Assembly: GCA_028687585.1 (NCBI GenBank)
Contig: JAQTZV010000013.1
Coordinates: forward strand, 80,381 to 144,380
Direction of reading: 5' to 3'
DNA: 64,000 nucleotides
Origin: Desulfuromonadaceae bacterium
GTDB taxonomy: Bacteria > Desulfobacterota > Desulfuromonadia > Geobacterales > Pseudopelobacteraceae
The notes under the pieces are model-generated. The model was given only the letters and a program-made list of their open reading frames with translations, searched no databases and had not been told where the DNA came from. Positions 17,978 through 26,725 of this stretch are shown piece by piece. Positions within the stretch are counted from its first letter, which is position 1. Each line of letters starts with the position of its first letter. Both the position numbers and the translations under genes were made by a program.

Positions 17978-18018
17978 ATGCTAAAGATCCTTATAAACAT
18001 ATAAACATGGAATTGGAA

Positions 18019-18942
18019 TCAGGGCGCAGAGACGGTAATAACCTGGCTCCCCTCACCTCCTGAATTGATAATTTGAAGCTTGAAATCCTTATCAACCGAA
18101 GAGTATGGATGCCGTTGATAAATCATTTTTGTACAGTCAACGTATAATAGCTTTTCCCGGTCTGCCGCGTCCTGCCCACCACGTCCGCCAATCCGGATGC
18201 CGTCAACGTAAATCGATGAATTCTGGCTGAAGTTATTTCCGGTAATAATCAGTTCATAAAAGTTAACATAATCGCTGCCAACGGTTACCTGGCCAATTTC
18301 CGGTTTGGTTGTGACGACCAGCGCCAGCGACTCTGAGCCGTTTTCGGGTGAGTTTTTGACTAACACCTGATGAAGCCCGCCCGCGACAGGTGGAACGACA
18401 AACGAGAGAGATTCCGATGAAACCGGCGTGCTGCCTAGTACCGCCCCGTCAAAAAAAAGCATGGAAGATTTGCCGAAGTTTTTGCCACTGACCATCACTT
18501 CCCGCTCTCTGCCTGAAGCACAAAAACTGATCTGAGCCGGCTGCAGCGATGTAATTACCGGTCGTAACGGAAGAACCGTAAAATTATACGACCTGCCGAT
18601 AGTACCGTCAGAACGCTTCAGATAGAGGGCATAAATACCTGCCTCCAACTGTGGCGGGACAATAAATTCAATCTGCCGGGGATCACTTATTCGTACAGCA
18701 ATTTCCGCACTCCCCATAAAAACAGTGGCATTTTCACCGAATCCGGTTCCGGACAGCGCAACCTTTGTTCCAGGTTCAGCCTGCGCCGGGATAATACTCA
18801 GGATAGTAATCGGAGGCGCCAAAGGAACAACGGCAGAAGCAACATCACTCTTCACCCGCTTTGGACGGTCCGCTGCGGCAGCACCTGATGCCAGAAAAAA
18901 ACAGAATACAATTGTGAACATCTGTACCGTAGCAAGAAGCAT
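18019..18942 (-). CDS. Exported IPT/TIG repeat protein
   Basis: A 307-residue exported protein. The signal peptide ends near AAAADRP. Three IPT/TIG immunoglobulin-like repeats follow, each with a G-x-GF or GKNFG type core (VALSGTGFGENATVFMG, VMVSGKNFGKSSMLFFDG, LIITGNNFSQNSSIYVDG). Such domains bind other proteins or glycans, and no enzyme motif is visible. I chose 18942 because GGAGG lies 8 nt upstream; the ATG at 18969, just after the lptG stop, also has a weaker site. It follows lptG by about 33 nt and is probably co-transcribed with lptF-lptG. Confidence 0.8.
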   Translation of the reverse strand: MLLATVQMFTIVFCFFLASGAAAADRPKRVKSDVASAVVPLAPPITILSIIPAQAEPGTKVALSGTGFGENATVFMGSAEIAVRISDPRQIEFIVPPQLEAGIYALYLKRSDGTIGRSYNFTVLPLRPVITSLQPAQISFCASGREREVMVSGKNFGKSSMLFFDGAVLGSTPVSSESLSFVVPPVAGGLHQVLVKNSPENGSESLALVVTTKPEIGQVTVGSDYVNFYELIITGNNFSQNSSIYVDGIRIGGRGGQDAADREKLLYVDCTKMIYQRHPYSSVDKDFKLQIINSGGEGSQVITVSAP

Positions 18943-18975
18943 GTGTACCCTCCATTCAGTGCGGATCATGTACCG

Positions 18976-20055
18976 TCACCCTTTAACCGACATCGACATC
19001 CAGAGGCCTCCCAGCATAAATATAACATTGGCGCCCCATGCGGCAACAACAGGAGTCAAAACACCGCTGCGGCCATACGAAAGAAGTACCGCATTAACCA
19101 CAAAATAAGCGAAACTGATCCCGATGCTTGCTCCGATCCCCATACTGATGCTTCCGGAGCGGCTGTTTCGCAGAGCGAAGGGGATACCGAGCAATACCAT
19201 AATCACCGCAGCAAACGGAGTTGATATTTTAGCATGCATCAGTGTGTAGTAGCGGTACGCCTGATATCCGCCACGTTTCAGATTTTCAGCATACTCCTTC
19301 AGCACGCGAATACTCATATTGTCGGCATCACGTTCCAACACCTGTAAATCTTCTATTTTAAGATTGAGATCCACGGCCATCGCCGGAATAACGTTCTCTT
19401 TAAACCCGACCGGAATCAGGAATTTTTTTTCTGTTACGTTGTGCAGCATCCATCGCCCATCCTGATAAATCGCCGTATCTGCATCAACTCTGCTGACAGG
19501 AATCATGGCCGCATCAACATTCCAGACAACAACACCGCTCAATGTTCGTGTTTTAGGTTCAAACAGCTGCGCCTGAAGAATCAGAGAGTCGGACCTGAAC
19601 CAGATATTGTTGCGTTTGAAGGTGAGATTATCACCTTTTTTCTTGATCTTGATCCGATCAATCTGTTCTGTTCGGGCATAGGTATAGGGAAGAATTATTT
19701 CCGCGTTAAGCAGGAGCAATATACTGGCAACAAACCCCAGTGTCAGCATCGGAAATGAAATTTTCAGCAGACTGATACCACAACTACGCATGGCAATAAT
19801 TTCACTGTCACGGGACAGAACGCCAAGAGTAAGCAGTGTGGCCATAAGTATTGAAAACGTGGCCGTCCGACTTACCATTTCCGGGAGTTTCCAGGCGAAA
19901 TACTGTAACGCATCACCCGCATCCGCACCGGCGCGCAAAAAACGGGGAATTTTCTCGATCATGTCAATAACGAGATAAAGCCCGATAAATCCGCACAGGC
20001 AGAGTAACAGAAGGCGCAGCCAAGTTTTGGCAATATACCTGTCCAGAAGAGACAT
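18976..20055 (-). CDS. lptG: LPS export ABC transporter permease LptG
   Basis: A 359-residue inner-membrane permease of the YjgP/YjgQ family. Three membrane helices lie in the first 130 residues, a periplasmic jellyroll-like domain spans about 130-265, and three helices close the protein. The N-terminus MSLLDRYIAKTWLR and the segment VLSRDSEIIAMRSCGIS (coupling helix) are typical. With LptF and the ATPase LptB it extracts LPS from the inner membrane and drives it along the Lpt bridge. The start at 20055 comes one base after the lptF stop, so the two are translationally coupled. lptB is not in the window. Confidence 0.93.
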   Translation of the reverse strand: MSLLDRYIAKTWLRLLLLCLCGFIGLYLVIDMIEKIPRFLRAGADAGDALQYFAWKLPEMVSRTATFSILMATLLTLGVLSRDSEIIAMRSCGISLLKISFPMLTLGFVASILLLLNAEIILPYTYARTEQIDRIKIKKKGDNLTFKRNNIWFRSDSLILQAQLFEPKTRTLSGVVVWNVDAAMIPVSRVDADTAIYQDGRWMLHNVTEKKFLIPVGFKENVIPAMAVDLNLKIEDLQVLERDADNMSIRVLKEYAENLKRGGYQAYRYYTLMHAKISTPFAAVIMVLLGIPFALRNSRSGSISMGIGASIGISFAYFVVNAVLLSYGRSGVLTPVVAAWGANVIFMLGGLWMSMSVKG

Positions 20056-20056
20056 A

Positions 20057-21205
20057 TCAGGCTGACCTTCGAAAGAATTCAAGAACCGTCTTCAGCTGTA
20101 GTCGGGGCAGACTCTTTTCCAGAGATGCCAACCGCAGAAAATACAATCCGATGGCGATGAAAACCAGGTTAGGAAGCCAAAGAGCAATAGAGCCGGGTAA
20201 AAGTCCCTTCTCCGGAAAAGTTTTGGCAACTGACATCATGACATAATAGGCAAGTATGATTAAAATACTGACGGCAAAGCCTCCCGATTTACCGGAACGA
20301 CGATTCTGTATCCCCAGCGGCACGGCCAGGATTGCGAAAACAAACGAAGCGCATGGAAAGGTAAAACGGCTATGGAATTCAGTTCGATGTTTGCGGCGGA
20401 TATTGGCCGGGATAGCCGGATCATTCATCTGGCGTATCAGATCCGATAGCCATATGTCTGACTCATTACGAGGCAGTGGAGTACTACTCTCCGTACCACC
20501 AACCGTCATACTGTATTCTCCAAAATATACCAACCGGTAGAGGCCATCTTCTCCGGCCATATGAATTGAGCCGTCCTGCAAAGACAATCGCAGAGCATTG
20601 CTGCCGGATGTTCCGGAAATGACGCCATCACGGGCAAAAATTGTCATGGGCCGTGACGTATTACGGCCATCATGAATAACAACCCCTTTCAACTGTTTAC
20701 TCTTCTCTTCATAATGGTCCGTATACATAACGACACCCGGGATATCATCCCAAAAGGTCTTTTCCCTGATTGTAGCAGTGATATTATTCGTTAATACCCG
20801 CAGACTAAGCTCCCTGAATGAGCTGTTTCCCCATGGCGCTCCAATCGCACTGACACCAAACGCAAGCAGGACAGCGACAACTGCACAAAAAATAACCGGC
20901 GGCATCACCTGATAAAGACTTATGCCGCTGGCCTTGATGACGACAATTTCGTTATCAGCCGAAAGCCTCCCGAAGGCCAGCAGGACAGCCAGCAAAAAGG
21001 CCATAGGAATCGTATAAATCAGAAAAGACGGGATGAGATACAGGATCATTTTACAGACATCTGCAAGTGGAACACCGCGAGTCACGACGAGTTCTGTTAA
21101 CTTGATCAGGCGCCCCATGAGAAGAACCATGGTAAATATTACGAGACCCAGCAGGAATAGCGAGGAAATTTCGCGAATTATGTAGAAGGATAAAATGCGT
21201 TTCAC
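20057..21205 (-). CDS. lptF: LPS export ABC transporter permease LptF
   Basis: About 382 residues. It has the same six-helix layout with a periplasmic domain as LptG, with FGRLSADNEIVVIKASGIS as the coupling-helix segment and the usual closing helices (FVFAILAVPLGIQNRRSGKS). It forms the LptB2FG complex with LptG. The start is uncertain: the GTG at 21205 begins the conserved VKRILSFYIIREI sequence but lacks a clear Shine-Dalgarno. The ATG-led frame to 21265 begins inside a palindromic repeat and is unlikely. Confidence 0.9.
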   Translation of the reverse strand: MKRILSFYIIREISSLFLLGLVIFTMVLLMGRLIKLTELVVTRGVPLADVCKMILYLIPSFLIYTIPMAFLLAVLLAFGRLSADNEIVVIKASGISLYQVMPPVIFCAVVAVLLAFGVSAIGAPWGNSSFRELSLRVLTNNITATIREKTFWDDIPGVVMYTDHYEEKSKQLKGVVIHDGRNTSRPMTIFARDGVISGTSGSNALRLSLQDGSIHMAGEDGLYRLVYFGEYSMTVGGTESSTPLPRNESDIWLSDLIRQMNDPAIPANIRRKHRTEFHSRFTFPCASFVFAILAVPLGIQNRRSGKSGGFAVSILIILAYYVMMSVAKTFPEKGLLPGSIALWLPNLVFIAIGLYFLRLASLEKSLPRLQLKTVLEFFRRSA

Positions 21206-21243
21206 AGCGGCGATGATACATGAGTGGGAGAATTGTGTAAAGG

Positions 21244-21285
21244 GGCGGATGTAGGGGCAATTCATGATTTGCCCCTACATCCGCC
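21244..21285. repeat. REP-like palindrome (17-bp arms)
   Basis: GGCGGATGTAGGGGCAA and its exact complement surround an 8-nt loop. The core GTAGGGGC/GCCCCTAC is shared with the other short palindromes of the island. Confidence 0.85.
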
Positions 21286-21385
21286 GCCAACGACAACAAC
21301 GCGCAACCAAAGGCTTTGGCGGGGCCGATGAAATGCTTCACTGTTTTGTTTGCTCAGTTTTCTCCCTTTATGGTGAGTAATACAT
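21285..21385 (+). repeat. 100-bp segment, copy 1
   Basis: It matches 22343-22444 at a high level by eye, including GGGCCGATGAAATG and TTCACTGTTTTG. The first copy ends at the type I-E-like repeat. The second ends about 80 nt before the type I-C array. The toxin-antitoxin genes lie between the copies. Confidence 0.75.
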
Positions 21386-21409
21386 CATCCCCTCGCTTGC
21401 GGGGAACAG
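21381..21409 (-). CRISPR. Solitary type I-E-like repeat (relic)
   Basis: On the minus strand this 29-nt stretch begins CTGTTCCCCGC and continues with GGGGATGA. It agrees with the usual type I-E repeat pattern at all the conserved positions except the last few bases, which is where terminal repeats decay. No second copy or spacer is visible. It may be the tail of a lost array. Confidence 0.5.
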
Positions 21410-21615
21410 TGGCCGCCAATCCAGACCAGCAAGCAGCCGACCCGTGCGGCAAGAACAACCGATGAATGGCAAACACGCGTCCCCGGTTCCGGCATCAAAC
21501 AAGCCACCGTACCGATGGGAATATGAGGATGGTCATAAAAAACCTTTAAAGTGGGTAAATGGGTATTGTGGCATATTTTCACTTGTGCTACTATATTACT
21601 CAGGAGATAACCATC

Positions 21616-21885
21616 ATGTTACTACAAACTGACGCCAGACGCCGAATTACACTCCCACCGATAGCTGGAATCAATCCAGGGGATGCCATTGACCTCGAAA
21701 TACTTGAAGATGGCCGAATCATGCTGATCCCCATCGAACCAGTGCCAAAGCATCAGTTGTGGGCTTGGACTACTGAGGCCAAGCAAGCCATAAGTGCTTC
21801 GCTAACGGATCCTCGTCCATCAACCGTTGTAGAAAACGCCGAAGATGCTGCCAAACTTGCCGCGAGGTGGTCAGGTGAAAATTGA
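21616..21885 (+). CDS. AbrB/MazE-like antitoxin
   Basis: An 89-residue protein. The N-terminal half (TDARRRITLPPIAGINPGD, then IDLEILEDGRIMLIPIE) is an AbrB/SpoVT swapped-hairpin DNA-binding domain. The C-terminal tail probably binds the toxin. The ATG at 21616 follows AGGAGATAACC. Its stop overlaps the start of the toxin gene, so the pair is coupled. Antitoxins of this kind usually repress their own operon. Confidence 0.8.
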   Translation: MLLQTDARRRITLPPIAGINPGDAIDLEILEDGRIMLIPIEPVPKHQLWAWTTEAKQAISASLTDPRPSTVVENAEDAAKLAARWSGEN

Positions 21886-22168
21886 GGTGCGACCTGGCTT
21901 CGATGAAGCAGTCATGGCAGCAGAACTCTCAACTCGCAAAGCTGCCGCTAAAACGGTGCAATTGCTTCAATCCCTTGATTTGGTGCAGCTATGGAGTCAC
22001 CCCGGTCTCAATTTCGAAAAACTTCACGGCATGGTAGAACCGTTAACCGGTCAGCAATTATTCTCCCTTCGTATCACCGGCAGTGCTCGCGCTATTACAT
22101 GCCTTCTCAATGGACCTGTCATTGTTCTGATCAGTTTACATGTTCAGCATGATAAGGCTTACAGATAA
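21875..22168 (+). CDS. RelE/ParE-superfamily toxin
   Basis: A 97-residue protein from the GTG at 21875, which begins VKIEVRPGFDEAV and overlaps the antitoxin end by 11 nt. The second half, with FEKLHG, LFSLRITGSARAI and VIVLISLHVQHDKAYR, follows the RelE/HigB fold, in which basic residues near the end cut ribosome-bound mRNA. The longer ATG frame from 21845 lies wholly inside the antitoxin gene. The exact subfamily is unclear. Confidence 0.7.
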   Translation: MKIEVRPGFDEAVMAAELSTRKAAAKTVQLLQSLDLVQLWSHPGLNFEKLHGMVEPLTGQQLFSLRITGSARAITCLLNGPVIVLISLHVQHDKAYR

Positions 22169-22257
22169 TTGCGTACGGCATGTTCCCATCTCGGCGAAAA
22201 CACTTTTTTCTCAGTTGCAAACGACACCGGCATATCTGAAAGGCTGTCCCGGCCATC

Positions 22258-22327
22258 GTAAGGGCGCTTCTTGCCGCGCCCGCCGGTGATTTGCCGATTC
22301 CGTAGGGGCGATACCTTGCGTTCGCCC
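22258..22327. repeat. Two REP-like palindromes
   Basis: One at 22258-22281 (GTAAGGGCGC...GCGCCC) and one at 22302-22327 (GTAGGGGCGA...TTCGCCC). Both are imperfect members of the island's short palindrome family. Confidence 0.7.
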
Positions 22328-22342
22328 GGTTTTGGTTCACCC

Positions 22343-22444
22343 CCGCGCCAACGATAACAACCCACAACCAAAGGCCTTGGCCGGGCCGATGAAATGTTTC
22401 ACTGTTTTGCTTGCTCAGCTTTCGCCTTCACGGTGAATACTGCA
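22343..22444 (+). repeat. 100-bp segment, copy 2
   Basis: Partner of 21285-21385, with scattered single-base differences. Confidence 0.75.
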
Positions 22445-22523
22445 TTTCCCTGTGCAAACAAACCGTTTCCCAAGTACATTCGTTAATCTACCAGCTGTGT
22501 GCCTTTGCCCGTGACCTCGTTTT

Positions 22524-23424
22524 GTTTCAATCCTCGCCCGCCCAAATAGGACGGGCGCTCGAGAAGTTGTGTACGTACGTACCAATGAATACCAGTTTCA
22601 ATCCTCGCCCGCCCAAATAGGACGGGCGCTCTCGACTTTTCTGTACGCAGTTTCTTTGCTTCATCGCTGTTTCAATCCTCGCCCGCCCAAATAGGACGGG
22701 CGCTCACCAATGAGACCAATAAAATACCTGATCATTCACGTTTCAATCCTCGCCCGCCCAAATAGGACGGGCGCTCAGGGGCACGCCCTGGTTGATCTGA
22801 TAGGCATCATAGTTTCAATCCTCGCCCGCCCAAATAGGACGGGCGCTCAAACAAGTCGGTACCCAATCCGCATATATATAAACTGTTTCAATCCTCGCCC
22901 GCCCAAATAGGACGGGCGCTCAAGGCGCTGAACGAAAAGCGGATTCACCCGACGCAGTTTCAATCCTCGCCCGCCCAAATAGGACGGGCGCTCACCCGTT
23001 TATTGTAATGTGTTTCGGTAGCATCGTGGTTTCAATCCTCGCCCGCCCAAATAGGACGGGCGCTCCAGATGTCGGATCAACGGTGTCTCTGAGGGCGTTG
23101 TTTCAATCCTCGCCCGCCCAAATAGGACGGGCGCTCGTATGATCTCGCGTTGTGCGGCGTAGGAGTCATCAAGTTTCAATCCTCGCCCGCCCAAATAGGA
23201 CGGGCGCTCGCGGTACTTTCGGTTGGCAGGCCGATTTCATCAATGTTTCAATCCTCGCCCGCCCAAATAGGACGGGCGCTCGCCGCACGGCAATTTACGA
23301 AAGGAGCGACAACATGGTTTCAATCCTCGCCCGCCCAAATAGGACGGGCGCTCCCAGCCCGACTGCATTGGAGAGTGGTTGTATTCTGTTTCAATCCTCG
23401 CCCGCCCAAATAGGACGGGCGCTC
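22524..23424 (-). CRISPR. Type I-C CRISPR array, 13 repeats and 12 spacers
   Basis: Thirteen 37-nt repeats begin GTTTCAATCC and end GGACGGGCGCTC on the plus strand. Starts are at 22524, 22595, 22669, 22740, 22812, 22885, 22957, 23029, 23100, 23173, 23245, 23317 and 23388. Spacers are 34-37 nt and all different. By eye all repeats are identical, including both ends. On the minus strand the repeat ends in ATTGAAAC, the usual type I-C crRNA 5' handle region, so the array reads on the same strand as the cas genes. New spacers should enter at the 23424 side, next to cas2. The repeat can fold through CGCCCG/CGGGCG. Confidence 0.97.
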
Positions 23425-23595
23425 TGTCCTATCAAAAAGAGGACAGTTTCCAACAAGTTATTCCACTATTATTGCGAACCTGATTTAACAGTTACCATAG
23501 CTTGCGCAACTCACTCCTATTTCACCTCTAACCATCTGATTTTCCAGCGTCGCGAACACCCCCCGTTTTCTGCATGCGCACCCGGTTCGCGCAAC
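23425..23595 (-). promoter_or_regulatory. CRISPR leader
   Basis: 171 nt between cas2 and the array on the leader side. It is AT-rich near the first repeat and contains GCGCAACTCAC twice (near 23502 and 23588). The first bases form TGTCCT...AGGACA, an inverted pair next to the repeat that could help guide spacer integration. Confidence 0.65.
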
Positions 23596-23889
23596 TCACA
23601 CAACCAGCGTCTCTTCATCAAAGAATACTGTTCTGGTTGCACCGTACTCCTCGACACGCTTTTCTCTCGGCTCTGTTAAACGGTAGAGCCGAAGATTATC
23701 CAACTCCAGTCTAACCTCTTTCAGCAACCGTCGCCGAAGTTGCTCAAACTTCATCTCGTCCACCTGGCACTCAAAAACCGACTTCTGTACCCGCTGTCCG
23801 AAATTCTTGCAGACCTGAGCCACCCGCCGCAGGCGCCTTCTTCCATCGCGTGTCTCAGTATTAACGTCGTAACAGACAACTACCCACAT
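23596..23889 (-). CDS. cas2: CRISPR-associated Cas2
   Basis: A 97-residue protein with the ferredoxin-like start MWVVVCYDVNTET, which carries the conserved aspartate. It forms the spacer-integration complex with Cas1. The ATG at 23889 follows AGGTG; the longer frame to 23916 has no such support. It is the last cas gene before the leader, as usual in type I-C. Confidence 0.95.
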   Translation of the reverse strand: MWVVVCYDVNTETRDGRRRLRRVAQVCKNFGQRVQKSVFECQVDEMKFEQLRRRLLKEVRLELDNLRLYRLTEPREKRVEEYGATRTVFFDEETLVV

Positions 23890-24011
23890 AAAGCACCTCG
23901 TAAAAGCTGAAGGCAAATCCGCCTAAATCCCTTTATGCCCAGAGGGTACCTTAAAAAAGGGGGGACTTTTAGACACCCCACTTTGTAAAAGGGGCCGGGA
24001 GGGATGTGCCG

Positions 24012-25046
24012 TTACGCATGCACAAACGGCACGTAACTTTCTAAATCACCCCGCAGATGCCGTGCCAGCAACCTGGCCTGCAAGTGCGGCAACAGCCCGA
24101 TGGGCGACTTCTCCGCTAACAGCGGATGATCCACCTCCTCCTGCTTACGCTTCTGATAAGACGCAACTACCTCCTTGCGCCCCTTTTCATTCAAATATAC
24201 CGCACCACCGGGGCGTGGTTCAAAATGCTCAATCGTTACCTGTTTGCGGTTGATAAGCGTAATTGCCAACCGATCAGCCAGAAAGGAGCGGAATTCCTTC
24301 ATCAGATCAAGCCCCAACGATGGCCTCCCCGGCCTGGGTACATGCAAAAAGCCCATCTGCGGATCGAGCCCGACACCCTCCAGAGCACTGATGCAATCAT
24401 TCAACAGCAACGTGTAGAGGAACGAGATCAAAGCGTTGACCGGATCAAGTGGCGGGCGGCGATTGCGCCCGTTCATCGGGAGAGTATCCCGCTCCGCCGG
24501 TTTCATCATCAACGTAAATACATCGAAATAGGCGGCGGCAGCCTCCCCTTCCAGGCCGCGCACATGATCGGCATCACGGGGTGTTTTCAAATGGAACAAA
24601 GCATTCGCCTGAACGTCTGCAGATTTGCGGAGCAGCTTTTCTTCTGCGGGATCGGCTGCCTCTCGGGCGCTTCGCATGAGGACATTACGAGCGTTCTTCA
24701 CCTTTCCGGCGGTCATGCTGGCGGCAATTGCCGTATTTTTCGTTTCATCCTGTACGGTCTTGTACTGCTCTTGTCTCAGCAGGACATTGCCGCTGGTTTT
24801 GCCCACCATTCGGCATTTGAAGCGGCCATTGCGGTCAAGGATCACCACGGCACGACCATCGTCGCCGCATTTGCCGAGGAAAAACGGGCTGATCATAACA
24901 TTGCCCATGGTCACAATGGAACCAAGATGGTGGAGCGGCACCTGGAGTTTCAGTTCGCCGCCCACTTCCACCCGTACGGTTTCATGATCCAGTGACAGAT
25001 ATGCACCCTGAGTCATAACATAGAGCGTGTTGAGGAGTTGTTTCAT
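24012..25046 (-). CDS. cas1: CRISPR-associated Cas1, type I-C
   Basis: A 344-residue integrase. It begins MKQLLNTLYVMTQGAYLSLD, typical of type I-C Cas1. Likely metal ligands are the glutamate in GLEGEAAAAYF, the histidine in MGFLHVPRPG and the acidic residue in LDLMKEFR. It catalyses spacer insertion together with Cas2. The gap to cas2 (about 120 nt) contains a stretch of C- and A-runs near 23950-24000 but no gene. Only three bases separate it from cas4. Confidence 0.97.
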   Translation of the reverse strand: MKQLLNTLYVMTQGAYLSLDHETVRVEVGGELKLQVPLHHLGSIVTMGNVMISPFFLGKCGDDGRAVVILDRNGRFKCRMVGKTSGNVLLRQEQYKTVQDETKNTAIAASMTAGKVKNARNVLMRSAREAADPAEEKLLRKSADVQANALFHLKTPRDADHVRGLEGEAAAAYFDVFTLMMKPAERDTLPMNGRNRRPPLDPVNALISFLYTLLLNDCISALEGVGLDPQMGFLHVPRPGRPSLGLDLMKEFRSFLADRLAITLINRKQVTIEHFEPRPGGAVYLNEKGRKEVVASYQKRKQEEVDHPLLAEKSPIGLLPHLQARLLARHLRGDLESYVPFVHA

Positions 25047-25049
25047 GAC

Positions 25050-25670
25050 TTACTCCTTTTCAAACAGTTTTCCGGCTACCCGATTAAACCGCTGCCGTTC
25101 AGCAACTATAGAGGGCATACACGATTCTTTCAGGGAACAATCATCGCAACGCTTGTCATTCACCGGCGGCGGCACGATCCGCATTTTCAACATCTCTACC
25201 ACGGCTGATGCCACATCTTCCACCTGTTGACGCATGGTATCGGTAAAGACGACCTCACGTCGTTCCTGCGAACCGTGCCAGAAAATGGCTCCTTTCGGCA
25301 CGGAAACAGCAAACATTTCCTCAAGACAGAGAGCCTGGGCGCAGAGTTGGATGGTCTCAGGATTTCCTTTGCGATGCTTCCCCGTTTTGTACTCAACCGG
25401 AAAGGGGCAATCACCGTCAAACTCCACCAGATCAGCCTTACCGGTTAAATTCAACCGACGTGACCAGACTGGCAGGGAGCGTTCCATCCGTACACCGGCC
25501 AATTCGTGGGAAGAATCATCATGCACATGCTCATGCACGTCTCGTCCCCGCATGGTGTACAGGTTTTCGTCCCAAACCCTTTCCACATGAATCAGGGCGC
25601 ACTGGCGCGGGCAGTAGGCATAGTGTTCCAGGGCGGAGAGCATGATGGGATCGTTGGGCTCAGGCGTCAT
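25050..25670 (-). CDS. cas4: CRISPR-associated Cas4 nuclease
   Basis: A 206-residue protein of the Cas4/RecB-like nuclease family. The iron-sulfur cluster cysteines are in YCPRQCAL near the N-terminus and CDDCSLKESC near the C-terminus. Nuclease residues are in GKADLVEFDG and PVEYKTGKHRKG. Cas4 trims prespacers and sets PAM choice and orientation. The ATG at 25670 comes one base after the rhuM stop (TAACATG), so its translation is tied to the inserted rhuM gene. The frame to 25733 overlaps rhuM and is not preferred. Confidence 0.94.
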   Translation of the reverse strand: MTPEPNDPIMLSALEHYAYCPRQCALIHVERVWDENLYTMRGRDVHEHVHDDSSHELAGVRMERSLPVWSRRLNLTGKADLVEFDGDCPFPVEYKTGKHRKGNPETIQLCAQALCLEEMFAVSVPKGAIFWHGSQERREVVFTDTMRQQVEDVASAVVEMLKMRIVPPPVNDKRCDDCSLKESCMPSIVAERQRFNRVAGKLFEKE

Positions 25671-25671
25671 G

Positions 25672-26712
25672 TTATTTTCCGGACTTTCGTTTCGCTTCAA
25701 TCTGTTTTGCTGCTTCCAGAAAATCACGGTCAACAGGACGCGGCTGAGAATCGATCAACGTGCGATACCGATCATATTCATATTCCGCCTTTGTCTTTGC
25801 CGTTTCAGCGGAAATAGTACCGGCATGATCCAGCAGTTCGTGCTCCGAGAGCTTCAAAAAATCGTCCAGCTTTGCAATCCAGTCGCGCATTGTCATGACT
25901 TTACGTCTGAGCGCCTGGAGTTCCGCAAATTCAATGTAAGCGTTGACAATGCGGTTCAACGAATAGAGTTCATCTTCAGTCAGATAGTTTTTGGCAATGG
26001 CGACATCATCTTTCCGCACAATGCCACCGGGGCGCATAGAGATGAGCCCCATGTGCGGCTTGGCGGAATCCGCCCGCTGATAGATCACCTCTGCCGCCGT
26101 CTGGCCGTGGCAGGCCCAGTGCATCTTGTTCTGCACCGTGGCAAAGAATTGCTGCGTCATCTCGGTATTCGGCGAATAGTCGACGCTGGTTGCATAGATA
26201 TCAAGCACTTTCTGATAAAAACGCCGCTCGGAAGAACGGATATCCCGAATCCGCTCCAGCTGTTCATCGAAGTAATCTTTCTGCCCCTTGCCCGGCGGAT
26301 TTTTCAGGCGTTCGTCATCCATGGTGAAGCCCTTGACGATATACTCCCTCAACCGCTGGGTAGCCCAGATACGGAACTGGGTGCCACGATGAGACTTCAC
26401 CCGGTAGCCGACAGAGATTATGACGTCGAGGTTGTAATAGCTGACTTTACGTCGAACCTGCCGCCTCCCCTCATCCTGAACTACCGAGGATTCCTCGGCA
26501 GTTCCCTCCGGAGTCAACTCACCTTCCTTGTAAATGTTGCGGATGTGAAGACCAATGGTATCAGTGTCCTTGTCGAACAATTCGCCCATCTGTTTCTGGG
26601 TCAGCCAGACGGTTTCGTCCTGCATTCGTACTTCAATTCTGGTGCGCCCGTCCTCGGTCTGGTAGAGGATGAAATCACCGGTGGATGGTGTCATGGCGTT
26701 CTGTTTTTTCAT
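25672..26712 (-). CDS. RhuM-family protein embedded in the cas operon
   Basis: A 346-residue soluble protein. The N-terminal half has WLTQKQMGELFDKDTDTI, YYNLDVIISVGYRVKSHRG and FRIWATQRLREYIVKGF, the hallmark segments of the virulence RhuM (DUF4062-unrelated) family, which has a winged-helix-like start. The biochemical function of RhuM proteins is not established; several relatives occur in defence islands and mobile elements. It is not a standard type I-C component. It lies between cas7 and cas4 on the same strand and touches the cas4 start, so it is probably co-transcribed. Two short palindromes lie just upstream, which suggests arrival by transfer or rearrangement. Confidence 0.85.
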   Translation of the reverse strand: MKKQNAMTPSTGDFILYQTEDGRTRIEVRMQDETVWLTQKQMGELFDKDTDTIGLHIRNIYKEGELTPEGTAEESSVVQDEGRRQVRRKVSYYNLDVIISVGYRVKSHRGTQFRIWATQRLREYIVKGFTMDDERLKNPPGKGQKDYFDEQLERIRDIRSSERRFYQKVLDIYATSVDYSPNTEMTQQFFATVQNKMHWACHGQTAAEVIYQRADSAKPHMGLISMRPGGIVRKDDVAIAKNYLTEDELYSLNRIVNAYIEFAELQALRRKVMTMRDWIAKLDDFLKLSEHELLDHAGTISAETAKTKAEYEYDRYRTLIDSQPRPVDRDFLEAAKQIEAKRKSGK

Positions 26713-26725
26713 GTCAAAGGCCTTT

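Larger units (their letters stand above)
21206..21615. other. Intergenic region at the left edge of the accessory island
   Basis: 410 nt without a gene. It holds, in order, a perfect long palindrome, the first copy of a 100-bp segment repeated near 22.4 kb, a single type I-E-like CRISPR repeat, and the promoter region of the toxin-antitoxin pair. Confidence 0.6.
22169..22523. other. Intergenic region on the trailer side of the CRISPR array
   Basis: 355 nt without a gene. It contains two GTAGGGGC-type palindromes and the second copy of the 100-bp segment, then about 80 nt before the first repeat. No promoter toward the array is needed here, because the array reads on the minus strand. Confidence 0.5.

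Noticed and set aside
22343..22444. The 100-bp segment as the leader of the type I-C array
   Set aside because: Repeat orientation (ATTGAAAC end on the minus strand) places the leader at the cas2 side, so this is the trailer side.
24126..24995. A 289-residue plus-strand frame opposite cas1
   Set aside because: It is a shadow of cas1, whose motifs are unmistakable.
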